Shown here: positions 49,601 to 62,300 of the stretch, one piece after another | Position numbering within the stretch: the first letter of the stretch is position 1 | Layout of the letters: each line of letters opens with the position of its first letter | Assembly (NCBI GenBank): GCA_028622995.1 | Contig: JAJQJQ010000030.1 | Coordinates: forward strand, 3,038,001-3,102,000 | Reading direction: 5' to 3' | Length of the DNA: 64,000 bases | From: Panagrolaimus kolymaensis | Lineage: Eukaryota > Nematoda > Chromadorea > Rhabditida > Panagrolaimidae | Notes under the pieces: model-generated | Database searches by the model: none | What the model was told of the DNA's origin: nothing | Seen by the model: only the letters and a program-made list of their open reading frames with translations | Position numbers and translations under genes: made by a program

Positions 49601-52369
49601 ATCAAGATTTTCTGAAAGCTTAAGGTCGTTTATTTCCTATAAAAAAGGAAAAACTATAAGAAAAAATAATTTTTTTGATTTAATAAATTTTAATGGATCC
49701 GCTAACATATTTATGATGCTTCCATAAACAAAACGATCAAGATTTTCTGAAAGCTTGAGGTCGTTTATTTCCTATAAAAAAGGAAAAACTATAACAAAAA
49801 ATAATTTTTTTGATTTAATAAATTTTAATGGATCCGCTAACATATTTATGATGCTTCCAATAAATAAACCATCAAGATTTTCTGAAAGCTTAAGGTCGTT
49901 TATTTCCTATAAAAAAGGAAAAACTATAACAAAAAATAATTTTTTTGATTTAATAAATTTTAATGGATCCGCTAACATATTTATGATGCTTCCAATAACA
50001 AAACCATCAAGATTTTCTGAAAGCTTGAGGTCGTTTATTTCCTATAAAAAAGGAAAAACTATAACAAAAAATAATTTTTTTGATTTAATAAATTTTAATG
50101 GATCCGCTAACATATTTATGATGCTTCCATAAACAAAACCATCAAGATTTTCTGAAAGCTTGAGGTCGTTTATTTCCTATAAAAAAGGAAAAACTATAAC
50201 AAAAAATAATTTTTTTGATTTAATAAATTTTAATGGATCCGCTAACATATTTATGATGCTTCCAATAAATAAACCATCAAGATTTTCTGAAAGCTTAAGG
50301 TCGTTTATTTCCTATAAAAAAGGAAAAACTATAACAAAAAATAATTTTTTTGATTTAATAAATTTTAATGGATCCGCTAACATATTTATGATGCTTCCAA
50401 TAACAAAACGATCAAGATTTTCTGAAAGCTTGAGGTCGTTTATTTCCTATAAAAAAGGAAAAACTATAACAAAAAATAATTTTTTTGATTTAATAAATTT
50501 TAATGGATCCGCTAACATATTTATGATGCTTCCAATAACAAAACCATCAAGATTTTCTGAAAGCTTGAGGTCGTTTATTTCCTATAAAAAAGGAAAAACT
50601 ATAACAAAAAATAATTTTTTTGATTTAATAAATTTTAATGGATCCGCTAACATATTTATGATGCTTCCAATAACAAAACCATCAAGATTTTCTGAAAGCT
50701 TAAGGTCGTTTATTTCCTATAAAAAAGGAAAAACTATAACAAAAAATAATTTTTTTGATTTAATAAATTTTAATGGATCCGCTAACATATTTATGATGCT
50801 TCCAATAACAAAACCATCAAGATTTTCTGAAAGATTAAGGTCGTTTATTTCCTATAAAAAAGGAAAAACTATAACAAAAAATAATTTTTTTGATTTAATA
50901 AATTTTAATGGATCCGCTAACATATTTATGATGCTTCCAATAACAAAACCATCAAGATTTTCTGAAAGCTTGAGGTCGTTTATTTCCTATAAAAAAGGAA
51001 AAACTATAACAAAAAATAATTTTTTTGATTTAATAAATTTTAATGGATCCGCTAACATATTTATGATGCTTCCAATAACAAAACCATCAAGATTTTCTGA
51101 AAGCTTGAGGTCGTTTATTTCCTATAAAAAAGGAAAAACTTTAACAAAAAATAATTTTTTTGATTTAATAAATTTTAATGGATCCGCTAACATATTTATG
51201 ATGCTTCCATAAACAAAACGATCAAGATTTTCTGAAAGCTTGAGGTCGTTTATTTCCTATAAAAAAGGAAAAACTATAACAAAAAATAATTTTTTTGATT
51301 TAATAAATTTTAATGGATCCGCTAACATATTTATGATGCTTCCAATAACAAAACCATCAAGATTTTCTGAAAGCTTAAGGTCGTTTATTTCCTATAAAAA
51401 AGGAAAAACTATAACAAAAAATAATTTTTTTGATTTAATAAATTTTAATGGATCCGCTAACATATTTATGATGCTTCCATAAACAAAACGATCAAGATTT
51501 TCTGAAAGCTTGAGTTCGTTTATTTCCTATAAAAAAGGAAAAACTATAACAAAAAATAATTTTTTTGATTTAATAAATTTTAATGGATCCGCTAACATAT
51601 TTATGATGCTTCCAATAACAAAACGATCAAGATTTTCTGAAAGCTTGAGGTCGTTTATTTCCTATAAAAAAGGAAAAACTATTACAAAAAATAATTTTTT
51701 TGATTTAATAAATTTTAATGGATCCGCTAACATATTTATGATGCTTCCAATAACAAAACGATCAAGATTTTCTGAAAGCTTGAGGTCGTTTATTTCCTAT
51801 AAAAAAGGAAAAACTATAACAAAAAATAATTTTTTTGATTTAATAAATTTTAATGGATCCGCTAACATATTTATGATGCTTCCAATAACAAAACGATCAA
51901 GATTTTCTGAAAGCTTGAGGTCGTTTATTTCCTATAAAAAAGGAAAAACTATTACAAAAAATAATTTTTTTGATTTAATAAATTTTAATGGATCCGCTAA
52001 CATATTTATGATGCTTCCAATAACAAAACGATCAAGATTTTCTGAAAGCTTGAGGTCGTTTATTTCCTATAAAAAAGGAAAAACTATAACAAAAAATAAT
52101 TTTTTTGATTTAATAAATTTTAATGGATCCGCTAACATATTTATGATGCTTCCAATAACAAAACCATCAAGATTTTCTGAAAGCTTAAGGTCGTTTATTT
52201 CCTATAAAAAAGGAAAAACTATAACAAAAAATAATTTTTTTGATTTAATAAATTTTAATGGATCCGCTAACATATTTATGATGCTTCCATAAACAAAACG
52301 ATCAAGATTTTCTGAAAGCTTGAGGTCGTTTATTTCCTATAAAAAAGGAAAAACTATAACAAAAAATAA
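46653..52369 (+). repeat. 21-monomer (2835-bp) tandem duplication
   Basis: Positions 46653-49534 match 49488-52369 at an offset of 2835 bp (21 x 135). The one difference I saw is C46825 against G49660. Matching rare markers include TTTAAC (48306 and 51141), GAAAGATTAAGG, TTGAGTTCG (48680 and 51515) and every TAA-bearing copy. Match length about equals the offset, so these are two adjacent copies of one block. Confidence 0.9.
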
Positions 52370-55127
52370 ATTTTTTGATTTAATAAATTTTAATGGATCC
52401 GCTAACATATTTATGATGCTTCCAATAAATAAACCATCAAGATTTTCTGAAAGCTTAAGGTCGTTTATTTCCTATAAAAAAGGAAAAACTATAACAAAAA
52501 ATAATTTTTTTGATTTAATAAATTTTAATGGATCCGCTAACATATTTATGATGCTTCCAATAACAAAACCATCAAGATTTTCTGAAAGCTTGAGGTCGTT
52601 TATTTCCTATAAAAAAGGAAAAACTATAACAAAAAATAATTTTTTTGATTTAATAAATTTTAATGGATCCGCTAACATATTTATGATGCTTCCAATAACA
52701 AAACCATCAAGATTTTCTGAAAGCTTGAGGTCGTTTATTTCCTATAAAAAAGGAAAAACTATAACAAAAAATAATTTTTTTGATTTAATAAATTTTAATG
52801 GATCCGCTAACATATTTATGATGCTTCCAATAACAAAACGATCAAGATTTTCTGAAAGCTTGAGGTCGTTTATTTCCTATAAAAAAGGAAAAACTATAAC
52901 AAAAAATAATTTTTTTGATTTAATAAATTTTAATGGATCCGCTAACATATTTATGATGCTTCCAGTAACAAAACGATCAAGATTTTCTGAAAGCTTGATG
53001 TCGTTTATTTCCTATAAAAAAGGAAAAACTATAACAAAAAATAATTTTTTTGATTTAATAAATTTTAATGGATCCGCTAACATATTTATGATGCTTCCAA
53101 TAACAAAACGATCAAGATTTTCTGAAAGCTTGAGGTCGTTTATTTCCTATAAAAAAGGAAAAACTATAACAAGAAATAATTTTTTTGATTTAATAAATTT
53201 TAATGGATCCGCTAACATATTTATGATGCTTCCAATAACAAAACCATCAAGATTTTCTGAAAGCTTAAGGTCGTTTATTTCCTATAAAAAAGGAAAAACT
53301 ATAACAAAAAATAATTTTTTTGATTTAATAAATTTTAATGGATCCGCTAACATATTTATGATGCTTCCAATAACAAAACGATCAAGATTTTCTGAAAGCT
53401 TGAGGTCGTTTATTTCCTATAAAAAAGGAAAAACTATAACAAAAAATAATTTTTTTGATTTAATAAATTTTAATGGATCCGCTAACATATTTATGATGCT
53501 TCCATAAACAAAACGATCAAGATTTTCTGAAAGCTTGAGGTCGTTTATTTCCTATAAAAAAGGAAAAACTATAACAAAAAATAATTTTTTTGATTTAATA
53601 AATTTTAATGGATCCGCTAACATATTTATGATGCTTCCAATAAATAAACCATCAAGATTTTCTGAAAGCTTAAGGTCGTTTATTTCCTATAAAAAAGGAA
53701 AAACTATAACAAAAAATAATTTTTTTGATTTAATAAATTTTAATGGATCCGCTAACATATTTATGATGCTTCCAATAACAAAACCATCAAGATTTTCTGA
53801 AAGCTTGAGGTCGTTTATTTCCTATAAAAAAGGAAAAACTATAACAAAAAATAATTTTTTTGATTTAATAAATTTTAATGGATCCGCTAACATATTTATG
53901 ATGCTTCCAATAACAAAACCATCAAGATTTTCTGAAAGCTTGAGGTCGTTTATTTCCTATAAAAAAGGAAAAACTATAACAAAAAATAATTTTTTTGATT
54001 TAATAAATTTTAATGGATCCGCTAACATATTTATGATGCTTCCAATAACAAAACGATCAAGATTTTCTGAAAGCTTGAGGTCGTTTATTTCCTATAAAAA
54101 AGGAAAAACTATAACAAAAAATAATTTTTTTGATTTAATAAATTTTAATGGATCCGCTAACATATTTATGATGCTTCCAGTAACAAAACGATCAAGATTT
54201 TCTGAAAGCTTGATGTCGTTTATTTCCTATAAAAAAGGAAAAACTATAACAAAAAATAATTTTTTTGATTTAATAAATTTTAATGGATCCGCTAACATAT
54301 TTATGATGCTTCCAATAACAAAACGATCAAGATTTTCTGAAAGCTTGAGGTCGTTTATTTCCTATAAAAAAGGAAAAACTATAACAAAAAATAATTTTTT
54401 TGATTTAATAAATTTTAATGGATCCGCTAACATATTTATGATGCTTCCAGTAACAAAACGATCAAGATTTTCTGAAAGCTTGATGTCGTTTATTTCCTAT
54501 AAAAAAGGAAAAACTATAACAAAAAATAATTTTTTTGATTTAATAAATTTTAATGGATCCGCTAACATATTTATGATGCTTCCATAAACAAAACGATCAA
54601 GATTTTCTGAAAGCTTGAGGTCGTTTATTTCCTATAAAAAAGGAAAAACTATAACAAAAAATAATTTTTTTGATTTAATAAATTTTAATGGATCCGCTAA
54701 CATATTTATGATGCTTCCAATAAATAAACCATCAAGATTTTCTGAAAGCTTAAGGTCGTTTATTTCCTATAAAAAAGGAAAAACTATAACAAAAAATAAT
54801 TTTTTTGATTTAATAAATTTTAATGGATCCGCTAACATATTTATGATGCTTCCAATAACAAAACCATCAAGATTTTCTGAAAGCTTGAGGTCGTTTATTT
54901 CCTATAAAAAAGGAAAAACTATAACAAAAAATAATTTTTTTGATTTAATAAATTTTAATGGATCCGCTAACATATTTATGATGCTTCCAATAACAAAACG
55001 ATCAAGATTTTCTGAAAGCTTAAGGTCGTTTATTTCCTATAAAAAAGGAAAAACTATAACAAAAAATAATTTTTTTGATTTAATAAATTTTAATGGATCC
55101 GCTAACATATTTATGATGCTTCCATAA
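52320..55127 (+). repeat. Variable 8-9-monomer blocks
   Basis: The ordered series stop-copy, AATAAATAAACC copy, CCA copies, CGA copies, CCAGTAAC/TTGATGTCG copy recurs from 52320, 53535 and 54615. The spacings are 1215 (9 x 135) and 1080 bp (8 x 135). The blocks differ in how many CGA and TTGATGTCG copies they hold, so they are related but unequal units. Confidence 0.7.
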
Positions 55128-56345
55128 ACAAAACGATCAAGATTTTCTGAAAGCTTGAGGTCGTTTATTTCCTATAAAAAAGGAAAAACTATAACAAAAA
55201 ATAATTTTTTTGATTTAATAAATTTTAATGGATCCGCTAACATATTTATGATGCTTCCAATAACAAAACCATCAAGATTTTCTGAAAGCTTGAGGTCGTT
55301 TATTTCCTATAAAAAAGGAAAAACTATAACAAAAAATAATTTTTTTGATTTAATAAATTTTAATGGATCCGCTAACATATTTATGATGCTTCCAATAACA
55401 AAACGATCAAGATTTTCTGAAAGCTTGAGGTCGTTTATTTCCTATAAAAAAGGAAAAACTATAACAAAAAATAATTTTTTTGATTTAATAAATTTTAATG
55501 GATCCGCTAACATATTTATGATGCTTCCAATAACAAAACGATCAAGATTTTCTGAAAGCTTGAGGTCGTTTATTTCCTATAAAAAAGGAAAAACTATAAC
55601 AAAAAATAATTTTTTTGATTTAATAAATTTTAATGGATCCGCTAACATATTTATGATGCTTCCAATAACAAAACGATCAAGATTTTCTGAAAGCTTGAGG
55701 TCGTTTATTTCCTATAAAAAAGGAAAAACTATAACAAAAAATAATTTTTTTGATTTAATAAATTTTAATGGATCCGCTAACATATTTATGATGCTTCCAG
55801 TAACAAAACGATCAAGATTTTCTGAAAGCTTGATGTCGTTTATTTCCTATAAAAAAGGAAAAACTATAACAAAAAATAATTTTTTTGATTTAATAAATTT
55901 TAATGGATCCGCTAACATATTTATGATGCTTCCAATAACAAAACGATCAAGATTTTCTGAAAGCTTGAGGTCGTTTATTTCCTATAAAAAAGGAAAAACT
56001 ATAACAAAAAATAATTTTTTTGATTTAATAAATTTTAATGGATCCGCTAACATATTTATGATGCTTCCAATAACAAAACGATCAAGATTTTCTGAAAGCT
56101 TGATGTCGTTTATTTCCTATAAAAAAGGAAAAACTATAACAAAAAATAATTTTTTTGATTTAATAAATTTTAATGGATCCGCTAACATATTTATGATGCT
56201 TCCAATAACAAAACGATCAAGATTTTCTGAAAGCTTGAGGTCGTTTATTTCCTATAAAAAAGGAAAAACTATAACAAAAAATAATTTTTTTGATTTAATA
56301 AATTTTAATGGATCCGCTAACATATTTATGATGCTTCCATAAACA

Positions 56346-59300
56346 AAACGATCAAGATTTTCTGAAAGCTTGAGGTCATTTATTTCCTATAAAAAAGGAA
56401 AAACTATAACAAAAAATAATTTTTTTGATTTAATAATTTTTAATGGATCCGCTAACATATTTATGATGCTTCCATAAACAAAACGATCAAGATTTTCTGA
56501 AAGCTTGAGGTCGTTTATTTCCTATAAAAAAGGAAAAACTATAACAAAAAATAATTTTTTTGATTTAATAAATTTTAATGGATCCGCTAACATATTTATG
56601 ATGCTTCCAATAACAAAACGATCAAGATTTTCTGAAAGCTTGAGGTCGTTTATTTCCTATAAAAAAGGAAAAACTATAACAAAAAATAATTTTTTTGATT
56701 TAATAAATTTTAATGGATCCGCTAACATATTTATGATGCTTCCAATAACAAAACGATCAAGATTTTCTGAAAGCTTGAGGTCGTTTATTTCCTATAAAAA
56801 AGGAAAAACTATAACAAAAAATAATTTTTTTGATTTAATAAATTTTAATGGATCCGCTAACATATTTATGATGCTTCCAATAACAAAACGATCAAGATTT
56901 TCTGAAAGCTTGAGGTCGTTTATTTCCTATAAAAAAGGAAAAACTATAACAAAAAATAATTTTTTTGATTTAATAAATTTTAATGGATCCGCTAACATAT
57001 TTATGATGCTTCCAGTAACAAAACGATCAAGATTTTCTGAAAGCTTGATGTCGTTTATTTCCTATAAAAAAGGAAAAACTATAACAAAAAATAATTTTTT
57101 TGATTTAATAAATTTTAATGGATCCGCTAACATATTTATGATGCTTCCAATAACAAAACGATCAAGATTTTCTGAAAGCTTGAGGTCGTTTATTTCCTAT
57201 AAAAAAGGAAAAACTATAACAAAAAATAATTTTTTTGATTTAATAAATTTTAATGGATCCGCTAACATATTTATGATGCTTCCAATAACAAAACGATCAA
57301 GATTTTCTGAAAGCTTGAGGTCGTTTATTTCCTATAAAAAAGGAAAAACTATTACAAAAAATAATTTTTTTGATTTAATAAATTTTAATGGATCCGCTAA
57401 CATATTTATGATGCTTCCAATAACAAAACGATCAAGATTTTCTGAAAGCTTGAGGTCGTTTATTTCCTATAAAAAAGGAAAAACTATTACAAAAAATAAT
57501 TTTTTTGATTTAATAAATTTTAATGGATCCGCTAACATATTTATGATGCTTCCAATAACAAAACGATCAAGATTTTCTGAAAGCTTGAGGTCGTTTATTT
57601 CCTATAAAAAAGGAAAAACTATAACAAAAAATAATTTTTTTGATTTAATAAATTTTAATGGATCCGCTAACATATTTATGATGCTTCCAATAACAAAACG
57701 ATCAAGATTTTCTGAAAGCTTGAGGTCATTTATTTCCTATAAAAAAGGAAAAACTATAACAAAAAATAATTTTTTTGATTTAATAAATTTTAATGGATCC
57801 GCTAACATATTTATGATGCTTCCAATAACAAAACGATCAAGATTTTCTGAAAGCTTGAGGTCGTTTATTTCCTATAAAAAAGGAAAAACTATTACAAAAA
57901 ATAATTTTTTTGATTTAATAAATTTTAATGGATCCGCTAACATATTTATGATGCTTCCATAAACAAAACGATCAAGATTTTCTGAAAGCTTGAGGTCGTT
58001 TATTTCCTATAAAAAAGGAAAAACTATAACAAAAAATAATTTTTTTGATTTAATAAATTTTAATGGATCCGCTAACATATTTATGATGCTTCCAATAACA
58101 AAACGATCAAGATTTTCTGAAAGCTTGAGGTCATTTATTTCCTATAAAAAAGGAAAAACTATAACAAAAAATAATTTTTTTGATTTAATAAATTTTAATG
58201 GATCCGCTAACATATTTATGATGCTTCCATAAACAAAACGATCAAGATTTTCTGAAAGCTTGAGGTCATTTATTTCCTATAAAAAAGGAAAAACTATAAC
58301 AAAAAATAATTTTTTTGATTTAATAAATTTTAATGGATCCGCTAACATATTTATGATGCTTCCAATAACAAAACGATCAAGATTTTCTGAAAGCTTGAGG
58401 TCGTTTATTTCCTATAAAAAAGGAAAAACTATAACAAAAAATAATTTTTTTGATTTAATAAATTTTAATGGATCCGCTAACATATTTATGATGCTTCCAA
58501 TAACAAAACGATCAAGATTTTCTGAAAGCTTGAGGTCGTTTATTTCCTATAAAAAAGGAAAAACTATAACAAAAAATAATTTTTTTGATTTAATAAATTT
58601 TAATGGATCCGCTAACATATTTATGATGCTTCCAATAACAAAACGATCAAGATTTTCTGAAAGCTTGAGGTCATTTATTTCCTATAAAAAAGGAAAAACT
58701 ATAACAAAAAATAATTTTTTTGATTTAATAAATTTTAATGGATCCGCTAACATATTTATGATGCTTCCAATAACAAAACGATCAAGATTTTCTGAAAGCT
58801 TGAGGTCGTTTATTTCCTATAAAAAAGGAAAAACTATAACAAAAAATAATTTTTTTGATTTAATAAATTTTAATGGATCCGCTAACATATTTATGATGCT
58901 TCCATAAACAAAACGATCAAGATTTTCTGAAAGCTTGAGGTCATTTATTTCCTATAAAAAAGGAAAAACTATAACAAAAAATAATTTTTTTGATTTAATA
59001 AATTTTAATGGATCCGCTAACATATTTATGATGCTTCCATAAACAAAACGATCAAGATTTTCTGAAAGCTTGAGGTCGTTTATTTCCTATAAAAAAGGAA
59101 AAACTATTACAAAAAATAATTTTTTTGATTTAATAAATTTTAATGGATCCGCTAACATATTTATGATGCTTCCATAAACAAAACGATCAAGATTTTCTGA
59201 AAGCTTGAGGTCGTTTATTTCCTATAAAAAAGGAAAAACTATTACAAAAAATAATTTTTTTGATTTAATAAATTTTAATGGATCCGCTAACATATTTATG

Positions 59301-62300
59301 ATGCTTCCATAAACAAAACGATCAAGATTTTCTGAAAGCTTGAGGTCGTTTATTTCCTATAAAAAAGGAAAAACCATAACAAAAAATAATTTTTTTGATT
59401 TAATAAATTTTAATGGATCCGCTAACATATTTATGATGCTTCCATAAACAAAACGATCAAGATTTTCTGAAAGCTTGAGGTCGTTTATTTCCTATAAAAA
59501 AGGAAAAACTATTACAAAAAATAATTTTTTTGATTTAATAAATTTTAATGGATCCGCTAACATATTTATGATGCTTCCATAAACAAAACGATCAAGATTT
59601 TCTGAAAGCTTGAGGTCGTTTATTTCCTATAAAAAAGGAAAAACTATTACAAAAAATAATTTTTTTGATTTAATAAATTTTAATGGATCCGCTAACATAT
59701 TTATGATGATTCCAATAACAAAACCATCAAGATTTTCTGAAAGCTTGAGGTCGTTTATTTCCTATAAAAAAGGAAAAACCATAACAAAAAATAATTTTTT
59801 TGATTTAATAAATTTTAATGGATCCGCTAACATATTTATGATGCTTCCAATAACAAAACGATCAAGATTTTCTGAAAGCTTGAGGTCGTTTATTTCCTAT
59901 AAAAAAGGAAAAACCACAACAAAAAATAATTTTTTTGATTTAATAAATTTTAATGGATCCGCTAACATATTTATGATGCTTCCATAAACAAAACGATCAA
60001 GATTTTCTGAAAGCTTGAGGTCGTTTATTTCCTATAAAAAAGGAAAAACCACAACAAAAAATAATTTTTTTGATTTAATAAATTTTAATGGATCCGCTAA
60101 CATATTTATGATGCTTCCATAAACAAAACGATCAAGATTTTCTGAAAGCTTGAGGTCGTTTATTTCCTATAAAAAAGGAAAAACCACAACAAAAAATAAT
60201 TTTTTTGATTTAATAAATTTTAATGGATCCGCTAACATATTTATGATGCTTCCATAAACAAAACGATCAAGATTTTCTGAAAGCTTGAGGTCGTTTATTT
60301 CCTATAAAAAAGGAAAAACTATTACAAAAAATAATTTTTTTGATTTAATAAATTTTAATGGATCCGCTAACATATTTATGATGCTTCCAATAACAAAACC
60401 ATCAAGATTTTCTGAAAGCTTGTGGTCGTTTATTTCCTATAAAAAAGGAAAAACTATTACAAAAAATAATTTTTTTGATTTAATAAATTTTAATGGATCC
60501 GCTAACATATTTATGATGCTTCCATAAACAAAACGATCAAGATTTTCTGAAAGCTTGAGGTCGTTTATTTCCTATAAAAAAGGAAAAACTATTACAAAAA
60601 ATAATTTTTTTGATTTAATAAATTTTAATGGATCCGCTAACATATTTATGATGCTTCCATAAACAAAACGATCAAGATTTTCTGAAAGCTTGAGGTCGTT
60701 TATTTCCTATAAAAAAGGAAAAACTATTACAAAAAATAATTTTTTTGATTTAATAAATTTTAATGGATCCGCTAACATATTTATGATGCTTCCATAAACA
60801 AAACGATCAAGATTTTCTGAAAGCTTGAGGTCGTTTATTTCCTATAAAAAAGGAAAAACTATTACAAAAAATAATTTTTTTGATTTAATAAATTTTAATG
60901 GATCCGCTAACATATTTATGATGATTCCAATAACAAAACCATCAAGATTTTCTGAAAGCTTGAGGTCGTTTATTTCCTATAAAAAAGGAAAAACCATAAC
61001 AAAAAATAATTTTTTTGATTTAATAAATTTTAATGGATCCGCTAACATATTTATGATGCTTCCAATAACAAAACGATCAAGATTTTCTGAAAGCTTGAGG
61101 TCGTTTATTTCCTATAAAAAAGGAAAAACTATAACAAAAAATAATTTTTTTGATTTAATAAATTTTAATGGATCCGCTAACATATTTATGATGCTTCCAA
61201 TAACAAAACCATCAAGATTTTCTGAAAGCTTGAGGTCGTTTATTTCCTATAAAAAAGGAAAAACTATTACAAAAAATAATTTTTTTGATTTAATAAATTT
61301 TAATGGATCCGCTAACATATTTATGATGCTTCCAATAACAAAACGATCAAGATTTTCTGAAAGCTTGAGGTCGTTTATTTCCTATAAAAAAGGAAAAACT
61401 ATTACAAAAAATAATTTTTTTGATTTAATAAATTTTAATGGATCCGCTAACATATTTATGATGCTTCCAATAACAAAACGATCAAGATTTTCTGAAAGCT
61501 TGAGGTCGTTTATTTCCTATAAAAAAGGAAAAACTATAACAAAAAATAATTTTTTTGATTTAATAAATTTTAATGGATCCGCTAACATATTTATGATGCT
61601 TCCAATAACAAAACGATCAAGATTTTCTGAAAGCTTGAGGTCGTTTATTTCCTATAAAAAAGGAAAAACTATTACAAAAAATAATTTTTTTGATTTAATA
61701 AATTTTAATGGATCCGCTAACATATTTATGATGCTTCCAATAACAAAACGATCAAGATTTTCTGAAAGCTTGAGGTCGTTTATTTCCTATAAAAAAGGAA
61801 AAACTATTACAAAAAATAATTTTTTTGATTTAATAAATTTTAATGGATCCGCTAACATATTTATGATGCTTCCAATAACAAAACGATCAAGATTTTCTGA
61901 AAGCTTGAGGTCGTTTATTTCCTATAAAAAAGGAAAAACTATAACAAAAAATAATTTTTTTGATTTAATAAATTTTAATGGATCCGCTAACATATTTATG
62001 ATGCTTCCAATAACAAAACCATCAAGATTTTCTGAAAGCTTGAGGTCGTTTATTTCCTATAAAAAAGGAAAAACTATTACAAAAAATAATTTTTTTGATT
62101 TAATAAATTTTAATGGATCCGCTAACATATTTATGATGCTTCCAATAACAAAACCATCAAGATTTTCTGAAAGCTTGAGGTCGTTTATTTCCTATAAAAA
62201 AGGAAAAACTATTACAAAAAATAATTTTTTTGAGTTAATAAATTTTAATGGATCCGCTAACATATTTATGATGCTTCCAATAACAAAACGATCAAGATTT

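Larger units (their letters stand above)
41041..56345 (+). repeat. Satellite subfamily F (TTAAGG and AATAAATAAACC variants)
   Basis: About 113 monomers of 135 bp, shifted one base against the preceding register by the deletion near 41038. At 41041-42700 most copies have ATGATTCCA. From 43100 on, TTAAGG replaces TTGAGG in many copies, CCAATAAATAAACC appears as a marker, and CCATAAAC stop copies recur. Dimer-scale copying is visible at 44636 and 44906 (both TTTACTATAAA, 270 bp apart). From 52.9 kb TTGATGTCG and CCAGTAAC mark a further local amplification. No genes. Confidence 0.94.
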
